Under the pieces are notes generated by a model. That model did no database searches and was not told the DNA's origin. It saw only the letters and a list, made by a program, of their open reading frames with translations. A stretch of 64,000 nucleotides of DNA, from positions 1 through 64,000 of the forward strand of contig NZ_QREG01000009.1 in NCBI RefSeq assembly GCF_003386095.1. Direction: 5' to 3'. Shown in pieces: positions 56,133 to 64,000 of the stretch; the first letter of the stretch is position 1; every line of letters starts with the position of its first letter. The translations under genes were made by a program, and so were the position numbers. This DNA comes from Marinoscillum furvescens DSM 4134. Lineage in GTDB: Bacteria; Bacteroidota; Bacteroidia; Cytophagales; Cyclobacteriaceae.

Positions 56133-57691
56133 TGAAGCTAAATCAGGTATCCCTGGAAGACACGGAGTGTTTCGCTCCTATATTTATAGACTACATCAAC
56201 CAAAAAGAGGCACTAAAGCCCTTCTATCAGACTTTTCCCAAGTTGGAAAACTTTGATGACCTCATAAAAAACAGGCAGCTTTCTGGTGCCCATCGAGCTA
56301 CGTTGGTAGATGTACTTACTGAGCAATACGGTCCTCTGGAGCATACCGAAGCTGTGGAGTACAACATCCACAGCCTCTCTAGTGCCAATACCTACACGGT
56401 AACTACCGGCCATCAGCTCAACATCTTTACGGGACCCCTGTACTTTATCTATAAAATTGTCACGGTCATCAATGCCTGCAAAAGCCTGAAGGCAAAGTAC
56501 CCGGATGCACACTTTGTGCCGGTATACTGGATGGCTAGCGAAGACCATGATTTTGCGGAGATTAGTCATTTCAACCTGTTTGGCAAAAAATACCAGTGGG
56601 AAAACGACCAAACCGGCCCCGTAGGCCGCATGAAGCCCTACTCGCTCAACCGTCTGATAGACCAGCTACCTGAGCCCGTACCGCTTTTCGAGCAAGCCTA
56701 CCTCGATCATAGCACCCTGGCTGATGCCGTAAGATATTATGTAAATGAGCTCTTCGGTGACCAGGGACTGGTAGTAGTAGATGCTGATCATAAAAAACTC
56801 AAAAGCCTATTTGCTCCGATCATTGAGCAGGAACTTTTCGAAAGCAAGTCCAATGAGCTGGTAGCAAAAGCCTCTGCAGAACTGGAGACAGCTGGGTACA
56901 AAAACCAGGCTTTCTCCCGAGAGATCAATTTCTTTTATATGGAAGATGGCCTCAGAGAACGTATTGTAAAAGAGGGAGACACATTCAAAGTATTGAATAC
57001 CGAAAAGACGTTTTCTGCTGATGAGATGAGAGCGCTGATCAAAGCGTCTCCGGAGGTTTTTAGCCCCAATGTCATCATGCGCCCGGTGTACCAGGAGGTG
57101 ATCCTCCCCAATCTGGCCTATGCTGGAGGGCCGTCTGAAATTGCCTATTGGCTTCAGCTAAAGGGCATTTTCGATCACTATCAAATCGCCTTTCCAGCAC
57201 TCATGCCACGAGTTTTTGGTTTGGTGGTGAATAAATCCCTGGAGAAAAAAGTAAAGAAGCTAAAACTCTCTGACCGGGACCTGTTTAGAAGCACACACAA
57301 GCTCAAAGAAGCTTATTTGAAGCAGCACGGTGAAAATGGTTTTGGCCTGGAAAGTGAGCGTGCTGAACTCGCCAAAGTTTTTGAAAAAATAAAAAACAAA
57401 GCTGAAGAAATAGATGGCTCACTCACCGGCTTTATCGGTGCTGAAGGAGCCAAGAGCTTCAAGTCATTGGAAAACATTGCCAAGAGGCTGAAGAAAGCCG
57501 AAGAGCAAAACAATGACACGGCCATGTCGCAGATAGACACCATCAAGGAAAAGCTCTTTCCCAACGATGGCCTTCAGGAACGCCATGACAATTTTTTAAC
57601 TTTCCAACTCAACCACCCGGAGTTTATAGCGGAGCTGCTCGACAAATTCGATGCGTTTGATTTTCGCTTTCATATCCTCCATGATGAGTAA
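56132..57691 (+). CDS. bshC: Bacillithiol biosynthesis cysteine ligase
   Basis: A 519-residue protein matching BshC, which adds cysteine to glucosaminyl-malate in the last step of bacillithiol synthesis. The family core is clear: TVTTGHQLNIFTGPLYFIYKI (about 90-110), VYWMASEDHDFAEISHFNLFG (about 130-150), and a coiled-coil C-terminus (about 385-480). Low-molecular-weight bacillithiol takes the role of glutathione. It follows rimO with a one-base overlap and abuts the cyclo-ligase gene. Confidence 0.94.
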   Translation: MKLNQVSLEDTECFAPIFIDYINQKEALKPFYQTFPKLENFDDLIKNRQLSGAHRATLVDVLTEQYGPLEHTEAVEYNIHSLSSANTYTVTTGHQLNIFTGPLYFIYKIVTVINACKSLKAKYPDAHFVPVYWMASEDHDFAEISHFNLFGKKYQWENDQTGPVGRMKPYSLNRLIDQLPEPVPLFEQAYLDHSTLADAVRYYVNELFGDQGLVVVDADHKKLKSLFAPIIEQELFESKSNELVAKASAELETAGYKNQAFSREINFFYMEDGLRERIVKEGDTFKVLNTEKTFSADEMRALIKASPEVFSPNVIMRPVYQEVILPNLAYAGGPSEIAYWLQLKGIFDHYQIAFPALMPRVFGLVVNKSLEKKVKKLKLSDRDLFRSTHKLKEAYLKQHGENGFGLESERAELAKVFEKIKNKAEEIDGSLTGFIGAEGAKSFKSLENIAKRLKKAEEQNNDTAMSQIDTIKEKLFPNDGLQERHDNFLTFQLNHPEFIAELLDKFDAFDFRFHILHDE

Positions 57692-58273
57692 ATGACGGAT
57701 GCCAAAACCAAAATAAGAAAAGGATCGCTCTACAACCGGCGCATGCTGGACCGTAATGTTTATGACGCGCGTACGGCAGCCGTCACTCAAAGAGCAATTT
57801 CTTATCTCTTGGCACATCAGGCAAAATGTGTTCACCTGTTTTTGCCCATAGCAAGAAACAATGAATTCGACACCTGGCCGCTGCTGAAACATCTAGTGTC
57901 CGAAGGAATAAAAGTAGTGGTTTCTGCTACGGACTTTGAGCGAGAAACCATGAACCATTTTATCTACACAGATGATTTGGTATTTGAAGAAGATCGGTTT
58001 GCGATTCCCACGCCTAAATCCGGGCGCACGGCCAATGTGATGGAGATAGACACTGTACTGATCCCGCTACTGGCCGCCGATAAAAAAGGGAACCGAATCG
58101 GTTATGGAAAAGGTTACTACGACCGACTGTTAGCTGAAATGTCACCAGAAGTGCTGAAAATAGGGGTATCTCTATCGCCTCCATTTGATGAATTTCCGTT
58201 TGTGGAAAGTCACGATGTGGCCATGGATGTGCTGGTGACGCCTTATGAAACCATCGAAACAAGAAAACAATGA
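57692..58273 (+). CDS. 5-formyltetrahydrofolate cyclo-ligase
   Basis: A 193-residue enzyme that turns 5-formyl-THF into 5,10-methenyl-THF with ATP. The basic start TKIRKGSLYNRRMLD, the LIPLLAADKKGNRIGYGKGY segment (ATP/substrate loop, about 125-144) and YYDRLL are family signatures. It starts directly at the bshC stop and overlaps ypdA by 4 bp, so it is part of the operon; no metabolic link to bacillithiol is known. Confidence 0.93.
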   Translation: MTDAKTKIRKGSLYNRRMLDRNVYDARTAAVTQRAISYLLAHQAKCVHLFLPIARNNEFDTWPLLKHLVSEGIKVVVSATDFERETMNHFIYTDDLVFEEDRFAIPTPKSGRTANVMEIDTVLIPLLAADKKGNRIGYGKGYYDRLLAEMSPEVLKIGVSLSPPFDEFPFVESHDVAMDVLVTPYETIETRKQ

Positions 58274-59256
58274 GCGACCAAAAAACTGACGTACTCATCA
58301 TAGGAGCTGGGCCCATAGGTCTGGCATGTGGTATAGAAGCCAAAAGGGCAGGCCTCAGTCATGTGATCATAGACAAGGGCTGCCTGGTCAACTCCATCTA
58401 CAACTACCCGGCAAATATGACGTTTTTCTCCACCTCTGATCGATTAGAAATTGGTGGGGTACCGTTCATTTCGCACAACCCCAAGCCTACGCGTCCTGAG
58501 GCACTGGAATACTACCGCAGAGTGGCATCCTCCTGGGAACTCAACACCCGGCTCTATGAGTCCGTAGATGCTGTGGAAAAAATGGGAGACCTCTACCAGG
58601 TGACTACTTCCCGGGGGGTATTTCAGGCCAGGGCTATCATCATAGCCACGGGATTCTATGACCTGCCCTACCTTCTAAATGTTCCGGGTGAAGATTTACC
58701 AAAAGTCAAGCACTACTATGACGATCCACACCCGTATTATGACATGCGCGTGGCAGTAGTAGGCGCCGCTAATTCTTCTGTAGATGTAGCCTTAGAGACT
58801 TTTCGCAAGGGTGCCAAAGAAGTCACCATGGTCATTCGCGAAAGTGAAATCAACCCGCGGGTCAAATACTGGGTACGCCCCGATATCGAAAACCGCATCA
58901 AAGAAGGCTCCATCAAGGCTTATTTTGAGTCGTCAATCACCAAAATCACTCCACGAACTATCGAGGTAAAAACCCCCGACCAAGAGTTGGTACTGGAAAA
59001 TGATTTCGTTTTGGCCATGACCGGATACCAGCCAGATTTTAGTTTTTTGGAAAGCATAGGTATAGCGATCGGCCAGGACGAGTTTAAAACGCCTACCTAC
59101 AATGAGTCCACCATGGAAACCAACGTGGACAATGTATACCTGGCCGGAGTAATCTGTGGTGGCCTGAAAACCAACGCCTGGTTTATCGAAAACTCACGGG
59201 TACATGCGGAGATGATCATAGATGACCTCAAAAAGAAGTCAGTAGTAGCGGAATAA
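58270..59256 (+). CDS. ypdA: YpdA family bacillithiol disulfide reductase
   Basis: A 328-residue flavoprotein. The FAD loop is IIGAGPIGLACGIEAKRAG (about 10-28), the NADPH loop VVGAANSSVDVALE (about 161-174), with the TSTP-like Cys-containing KGCLVNSIYNYPANM segment (about 36-50) known in YpdA/Bdr. It reduces oxidised bacillithiol (BSSB). Its place in one operon with bshC supports that role. The start overlaps the cyclo-ligase stop. Confidence 0.93.
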   Translation: MSDQKTDVLIIGAGPIGLACGIEAKRAGLSHVIIDKGCLVNSIYNYPANMTFFSTSDRLEIGGVPFISHNPKPTRPEALEYYRRVASSWELNTRLYESVDAVEKMGDLYQVTTSRGVFQARAIIIATGFYDLPYLLNVPGEDLPKVKHYYDDPHPYYDMRVAVVGAANSSVDVALETFRKGAKEVTMVIRESEINPRVKYWVRPDIENRIKEGSIKAYFESSITKITPRTIEVKTPDQELVLENDFVLAMTGYQPDFSFLESIGIAIGQDEFKTPTYNESTMETNVDNVYLAGVICGGLKTNAWFIENSRVHAEMIIDDLKKKSVVAE

Positions 59257-59316
59257 TTTCCTTCCAAGAGAATCCATTTTGATCTTCAACAGTTTAGGAT
59301 ATAAAACATCAAGACC

Positions 59317-60189
59317 ATGTCCAACTCAGACCTGATCATCGAAGAAAGAAGCCGCGATATCGGTGACTTTTTGGTAGGCCGCCTCCTCCCTTTCCGAAAA
59401 AAGCGAATGGTGGGGCCCTTCATCTTTATCGATCACATGGGCCCAAGTACCGTAGGCCCTACTCAATACCTCGACGTGGACCAGCATCCGCACATGGGCC
59501 TGTCTACACTCACTTTTTTGCTGGAAGGCGAAATCATGCACAGAGACAGCATGGGTACAGAGCAGCGTATCGTTCCGGGCTCTGTCAACTGGATGGTAGC
59601 TGGCAAAGGGGTAACCCATACAGAGCGCACACCGGAAGATCTGCGCAATGGCAGCTCGCATACCATTCACGGCTACCAGATATGGGTAGCGCTGCCCAAA
59701 GAGCTGGAGCAAATGGCCCCTGAGTTTCATCATCTGGACCGCAGTGAGCTTCCTAGCTGGAAGGAACAAAACGCCAAATTTGTCCTGGTGGCTGGCGAAG
59801 GATATGGAAGAAAATCACCGCTTCCGGTTCATTCGGAGCTTTTTATGGTGGAGGTAAAGTCATCAGATACCTACGAGCTCAAAATCAATGGACAGCTGGA
59901 TGGGGAAATCGGAATCTGTGTGGTGGCTGGTAGTGTGCAGGCCTGCGAGCACCAGATATCGGCAGGCAACATGCTGGTATCGAAAACCGAAGACGCTTGT
60001 AGCCTCACGATGCACCCTGACACCCATGTCTTCCTGTTTGGAGGCAAGCCTTTTCCTGAAGAGCGATACATCTATTGGAACTGGGTAGCCACCGACAAAT
60101 CAAGACTGGAAGAGGCCAAAGAACGGTGGAAGAACAAAGACTTCCCACAAGTGCCAGGAGATCGCACGTATGTTTCCCTCCCCGGTTAA
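59317..60189 (+). CDS. Pirin family protein
   Basis: A 290-residue bicupin. The N-terminal cupin carries the metal ligands in DQHPHMGLSTLTFLLEGEI (about 49-67) and HRDSMG; the C-terminal pirin domain ends with HVFLFGGKPFPEERYIYWNW. Pirins include quercetin dioxygenases and regulators; the role here is unknown. It starts 60 bp after ypdA and may be transcribed from its own promoter or by read-through. Confidence 0.93.
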   Translation: MSNSDLIIEERSRDIGDFLVGRLLPFRKKRMVGPFIFIDHMGPSTVGPTQYLDVDQHPHMGLSTLTFLLEGEIMHRDSMGTEQRIVPGSVNWMVAGKGVTHTERTPEDLRNGSSHTIHGYQIWVALPKELEQMAPEFHHLDRSELPSWKEQNAKFVLVAGEGYGRKSPLPVHSELFMVEVKSSDTYELKINGQLDGEIGICVVAGSVQACEHQISAGNMLVSKTEDACSLTMHPDTHVFLFGGKPFPEERYIYWNWVATDKSRLEEAKERWKNKDFPQVPGDRTYVSLPG

Positions 60190-61157
60190 TTTTTCATGGC
60201 CAGGTCTACATAGATGGGTAGGTGATCTGAGCCTACGCGTCTCAGACATCTGATTCTGTTTAGTGAGAAATGCTCGGAGCAAAACAGATGATCTAGCGGC
60301 CACCGAGCCACAAGCGGGTATTTTGCATGAAAAGTGCTGTACATCCCGCGGCCTCTGCGTGGGTCCTTTAATCCGGAAGTTTCCAAAAATTCCTGTGTGG
60401 TATAGCTCCAGGCCACGTCGTTGAGATCTCCCGCTACTACGGTAGGCATTTCCTCTCTGGAGGCCTCCTCAGCTACTTTCATTATTTCCTGATCGCGCGC
60501 TGTAGACTTGGGGTTTTCGCTAGGCACCGGAGGCTCCGGATGAATGGCAAAAAACCGTACTGGATGCACTTCGTGCTCCACGGTCACACGAATAGAAGGT
60601 ATTTCCTCCTTCACCAAAAAGCGCACCTCTCCATCCGCCAATGGCCACCTCGAAAACATCAACATTCCATAAGTATTTTCCAATGGGTGTAGTATCTGAT
60701 GGGGATATTGTTCGTCAAAAGCGGCTTTGAGCTCGTCGCACCACCACTGATCCGTTTCTACAAACACCAGTACGTCCACTTCAAACCGCCCGCATTCCCG
60801 AATCAGGCGTTTACTTTTTCGATTATACTGATATACATTGCTCACCACCACCCTAAAGTTTGGTGCATTGGGGTCACGATTGCTCCTGATCATACGTGGC
60901 GCTAGCGGAATGAAGGGAAATATTTGATAGGATAGATAAGCCATGGTAAACATCAGCCAAAAACCAATCCAGGGCAGCAGTGGGTCTGGCTCTGCCAGGT
61001 GATGCATGGCGGTCCAAAGCAACAAGAGCAGATTGAGACACCACTTTTGAAAGCGAGGAAACTCAAACACCCGAAACACCCAATAATCATGACGGATCAG
61101 CGGCAAGAGCATGGTAATGGAAAACAGTACTACAAGTACCAATAGAGCTATTTTCAT
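60186..61157 (-). CDS. Membrane-anchored endonuclease/exonuclease/phosphatase-family protein
   Basis: A 323-residue protein. Three hydrophobic segments lie at the N-terminus (about 3-20, 40-52 and 62-84). The EEP fold follows (about 100-320) with catalytic residues in VVVSNVYQYN, VLVFVETDQWW, AIHPEPPVPS, VVAGDLNDVAWS and GSDHLPIYVDL. It probably hydrolyses phosphodiester bonds outside the membrane; the substrate (lipid, nucleic acid or sugar phosphate) is unknown. Convergent with the pirin gene by a 4-bp overlap. Confidence 0.9.
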   Translation of the reverse strand: MKIALLVLVVLFSITMLLPLIRHDYWVFRVFEFPRFQKWCLNLLLLLWTAMHHLAEPDPLLPWIGFWLMFTMAYLSYQIFPFIPLAPRMIRSNRDPNAPNFRVVVSNVYQYNRKSKRLIRECGRFEVDVLVFVETDQWWCDELKAAFDEQYPHQILHPLENTYGMLMFSRWPLADGEVRFLVKEEIPSIRVTVEHEVHPVRFFAIHPEPPVPSENPKSTARDQEIMKVAEEASREEMPTVVAGDLNDVAWSYTTQEFLETSGLKDPRRGRGMYSTFHAKYPLVARWPLDHLFCSEHFSLNRIRCLRRVGSDHLPIYVDLAMKN

Positions 61158-61264
61158 AAGTTATGCGCTTAAGTAGATCTCTGAAGGAACATCCCTCATC
61201 TCGCCAAATTCTCAAACCGTTCCCAACATTCAAGTTTATTTCATCACTTTTTTGGAACAAGTTA

Positions 61265-63685
61265 ATGAACACATCGTTTTTAATTCCGTCAAAAAAACTC
61301 AAAATCGCCTTGAATAAATTTTTTCTACTCGTACTTTTAGTACTAAGTACCAGTCGCTCTTTTGCACAGGAAAACGCTACGCTAAGTGGTTATGTAAAAG
61401 ACGCCAACAATGGAGAGACACTGATCGGTGCTACGGTATTGATCAAAGAACTATCCAGCGGAAACATCACCAATGTGTATGGATTTTACTCCATCACTGT
61501 GCCCACAGGTACGTACACCGTGGATTATCGCTATGTGGGATACCAGACCATCACCAAAACCATCACACTCACCAGCAACCGGCGTGTAGATGTAGAACTT
61601 CCCTCTGGCGAACAGCAGCTGCAAGAGGTAGTAGTATCTGCCGAAGCTTTGGATGAAAATGTCTCTTCTGTGGAGATGAGCACAGCCGAACTAGATATAG
61701 AAACTATCGAAAAAATTCCTGCTTTCCTCGGTGAAGTGGACGTTGTAAAAAGCCTTCAGCTACTGCCTGGGGTATCTTCGGTAGGCGAAGGAGCCTCTGG
61801 CTTCAACGTGCGCGGGGGAAGCGTAGGCCAAAACCTTATCCTCCTGGATGAAGCTCCGGTCTACAATTCTTCTCACATGTTTGGCTTTTTCTCTGTTTTT
61901 AATCCTGATGCAGTAAAGGATGTAAAACTCTACAAAGGTGGCATCCCCGCCGAATATGGCGGAAGGCTTTCCTCCATCCTCGATGTGCGGATGAAAGAAG
62001 GAAACATGAAAAAATATGAAGTCAATGGTGGAATAGGCACCATTTTCAGTCGGTTTGCAGTGGAAGGGCCGCTAGCCAAAGACAAGTCCTCTTTCATTCT
62101 TGCCGGACGAAGGTCCTATATCGATGTGCTGGCTAAACCATTTCTCAAAAATCAAGACGGCCTGGAAGATATTGGCTTGCGCTTTTATGACCTCACTTTC
62201 AAAACCAACTACAACATCAGCGACCGGGACCGGGTCTATCTATCAGGATATTTAGGACGGGATGTGTTTGCGTTTGATGCAAACCAGGGATTTGACTGGG
62301 GGAATAAAACAGCCACTCTGCGTTGGAACCACCTTTTCAATGACCGGATCTTTAGCAATACCACACTTTTTGTAAGTGACTATGACTATTCCTTTCAGGT
62401 AGGCGAAACCAGGGACGACTTATTCAGCTGGAAATCCAGAATCTTTACCTACAATTTCAAAGAGCAGTTTTCTTACTTTATCAATACCAACAACGAACTC
62501 AGCTTTGGTGCAGAAGCCATCCTTTATCGCTTTAAACCCGCCGAAGTGCTCGGCGTAAGTGTAGGAGAAGAAAGTGACATCAGCCTGGCTGAGCGCAAAA
62601 GCCTGGAAACCGCCGTATACATTGGCAATGACCAAAAAGTCAACAACAAGCTTTCCCTTCAGTATGGGCTGCGTTTTTCCAGTTTCCAGTACCTGGGTGA
62701 TGGCGAAGTATACGAATATGGAGAGCCCGAACAGCCAGGGGAACGCAAGCCCATTGCCAATGTGACCCAGGCAGACAACTGGGAAACCATCCAGCACTAT
62801 ACCAATCTGGAACCCCGGTTTTCTTTTCGCTACAGCCTAAACCCAACTACCTCCATCAAGGGTAGCTACAATCGCATGTCGCAGTACATCCACCTGGTGT
62901 CCAACACGGCCGCATCGCTACCCACTGATGTATGGACACCCAGTTCCAACAACATCAAACCACAGCTAGCGGATCAGGTGGCGCTAGGAGTATTCAAAAA
63001 CTTCTGGAATAACAAGCTGGAAACTTCCGTAGAGGTCTACTACAAAACCATGCAAAACCAGATCGACTACATAGATGGGGCTGAGATCCTCATCAACCGA
63101 TTTTTGGAAGGGGACCTGCTCGCGGGTGATGGACGTGCGTATGGCGCAGAGTTTTATCTGAAGAAAAACAGTGGTAAAATCAATGGCTGGGTAAGTTACA
63201 CGCTGGCCAAAACCGAGCGACAAGTGGCCGGAATTAATGACGGAGACTGGTACCCCACGCGTTATGACCAGACCCACAACCTGAAAATATCTGGCAACTA
63301 TGACTACAGTGATCGTTGGTCATTTGCTGCAAACTTTACCTACATCACAGGTACGCCTTACACCTTGCCTTCGTATCGCTACGAAGTGCAGGGCTATACG
63401 ATTCCTGGCGTAGAAGGACGTAACAATGGGCGCATACCAGACTATCACCGACTTGACCTGGCTGCCACCTGGCAAATGCGCAAATTTAAAAACGATGGGT
63501 CACCGAAAAAGCTTCAGGACTACTGGGTCTTTACTATCTACAACGTCTACCAACGCAGAAATCCATTCTCCATCTACTTTGCCCAGAAAGATGGGGCTGC
63601 TGGAGACCAGGCCCTCACAGAAGCTACACAAGTAGCCATTTTGGGTTCATTTGTACCCGCTGTTTCTTACAACTTTAAATTTTAA
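61265..63685 (+). CDS. TonB-dependent receptor with carboxypeptidase-like domain
   Basis: An 806-residue outer-membrane receptor (from ATG 61265; the open frame runs back to 61163, adding 34 residues with no purpose). A signal sequence (hydrophobic KFFLLVLLVLSTSRSFAQ) precedes a CarboxypepD_reg-like domain (ATLSGYVKDANNGETLIGAT), a plug domain (VDVVKSLQLLPGVSSVGEGA and FNVRGGSVGQNLILLDEAPV) and a beta-barrel ending in F. It lacks a SusD partner; instead a DUF4249 lipoprotein follows at 63692. Substrate unknown (often iron complexes or small molecules). Confidence 0.93.
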   Translation: MNTSFLIPSKKLKIALNKFFLLVLLVLSTSRSFAQENATLSGYVKDANNGETLIGATVLIKELSSGNITNVYGFYSITVPTGTYTVDYRYVGYQTITKTITLTSNRRVDVELPSGEQQLQEVVVSAEALDENVSSVEMSTAELDIETIEKIPAFLGEVDVVKSLQLLPGVSSVGEGASGFNVRGGSVGQNLILLDEAPVYNSSHMFGFFSVFNPDAVKDVKLYKGGIPAEYGGRLSSILDVRMKEGNMKKYEVNGGIGTIFSRFAVEGPLAKDKSSFILAGRRSYIDVLAKPFLKNQDGLEDIGLRFYDLTFKTNYNISDRDRVYLSGYLGRDVFAFDANQGFDWGNKTATLRWNHLFNDRIFSNTTLFVSDYDYSFQVGETRDDLFSWKSRIFTYNFKEQFSYFINTNNELSFGAEAILYRFKPAEVLGVSVGEESDISLAERKSLETAVYIGNDQKVNNKLSLQYGLRFSSFQYLGDGEVYEYGEPEQPGERKPIANVTQADNWETIQHYTNLEPRFSFRYSLNPTTSIKGSYNRMSQYIHLVSNTAASLPTDVWTPSSNNIKPQLADQVALGVFKNFWNNKLETSVEVYYKTMQNQIDYIDGAEILINRFLEGDLLAGDGRAYGAEFYLKKNSGKINGWVSYTLAKTERQVAGINDGDWYPTRYDQTHNLKISGNYDYSDRWSFAANFTYITGTPYTLPSYRYEVQGYTIPGVEGRNNGRIPDYHRLDLAATWQMRKFKNDGSPKKLQDYWVFTIYNVYQRRNPFSIYFAQKDGAAGDQALTEATQVAILGSFVPAVSYNFKF

Positions 63686-63691
63686 TCCGCC

Positions 63692-64000
63692 GTGAAAAAA
63701 GTACTATACATCATCCTGATAGCAGCTGTCACTTACGCTTGTGAAGACACCGTAGAGATCGATCTTGAGGAGCAAGAGCCTTTTATGAATGTAGATGCGT
63801 GGCTCACACATACCAACGACACTCAGCAGATTCGTCTGACATACACCAGGCCCTATTTTGACAATGGCAAGCCTCAGCCTGCCCTCAATGCCACAGTCTC
63901 CGTAGTAGAAATCGAAACACAGACACTCTACAGCTTTACAGATGCAGATAGTGACGGTTTTTATACCTGGATACCTGCCGAAACGGACACTTTTGGTACC
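63692..64000 (+). CDS. DUF4249 lipoprotein, 5' part
   Basis: The first 103 codons of a gene that runs past the right edge. It starts with GTG (MKKVLYIILIAAVTYACEDT): a lipobox ends at Cys 16. The mature part (EIDLEEQEPFMNVDAWLTHT and QQIRLTYTRPYFDNGKPQPA) matches DUF4249, usually encoded directly after TonB-dependent receptors in Bacteroidota. The gap to the receptor is 6 bp. It presumably caps or serves the receptor at the outer membrane. Confidence 0.85.
   Translation, partial: MKKVLYIILIAAVTYACEDTVEIDLEEQEPFMNVDAWLTHTNDTQQIRLTYTRPYFDNGKPQPALNATVSVVEIETQTLYSFTDADSDGFYTWIPAETDTFGT

Noticed and set aside
1-64000. CRISPR array, prophage, insertion sequence, rRNA operon or replication origin
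   Set aside because: No regularly spaced repeats, transposase or integrase genes, rRNA sequences or DnaA-box clusters with dnaA were seen. recF is present, but dnaA/dnaN are not next to it.

Overview
The window is a stretch of chromosome from a Bacteroidota bacterium, most likely a free-living and probably marine member of the Cytophagales. The main clues are a fused murF-alr gene, a DUF4783-nadC pair, a TonB-dependent receptor followed by a DUF4249 lipoprotein, bacillithiol genes, an NhaD-type sodium/proton antiporter, family-specific genes (DUF6048, DUF6452, CoaX-LptC-CNNM-PpiD block), and promoters of the TAnnTTTG type with little or no Shine-Dalgarno sequence. Genus cannot be fixed from the sequence alone.

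Layout. 1-450: a tRNA-His gene (minus) with its terminator, and a broken tandem copy of both. 647-2859: MscS channel, a small secreted protein without a normal start codon, and a hisA-like gene lacking the usual catalytic aspartate. 2939-8572: two paralogous histidine kinase/response regulator pairs, each divergent from an exported-protein gene; both intergenic regions carry the same array of TTAAC half-sites at 10-11 bp spacing, placed identically relative to the downstream promoter. 8612-16195: DoxX, tRNA-Val, MaoC, Usp, GNAT, murF-alr, a LuxR-type remnant and purK-purE. 16385-19462: TerC, CorA and small membrane proteins. 19552-23447: an accessory segment with a NADase-type glycan-binding-like exported protein, a remnant of a second corA 3' end, REP-like palindromes and four type II toxin-antitoxin modules, of which only one is clearly intact. 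23448-31972: ABC exporter, GpmI, NadC, RecX, and a DinB/ATP-grasp/LysE group. 31976-36213: an Lnb-like (DUF4105) protein, a SPASM radical SAM enzyme, IMPase, RsmI, pterin dehydratase. 36263-43836: an envelope block (PpiD, CNNM/CBS protein, a 56-residue membrane protein, LptC, TPR protein, outer-membrane barrel, CoaX). 43878-53086: AnmK, glutamate-type dehydrogenase, NhaD, LysC, RibH, PDH E1-alpha, RecF, DUF721. 53083-64000: DUF6048/DUF559/DUF6452, RimO with a bacillithiol operon (BshC, 5-formyl-THF cyclo-ligase, YpdA), pirin, an EEP-family phosphatase, and a TonB receptor with the start of its DUF4249 partner.

Most genes are ordinary housekeeping genes in short operons with 1-4 bp overlaps. 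The most interesting signals are the shared operator of the twin two-component systems, the decaying toxin-antitoxin island beside a duplicated corA end, the damaged tRNA-His duplication, and several genes with unusual starts or a missing key residue.
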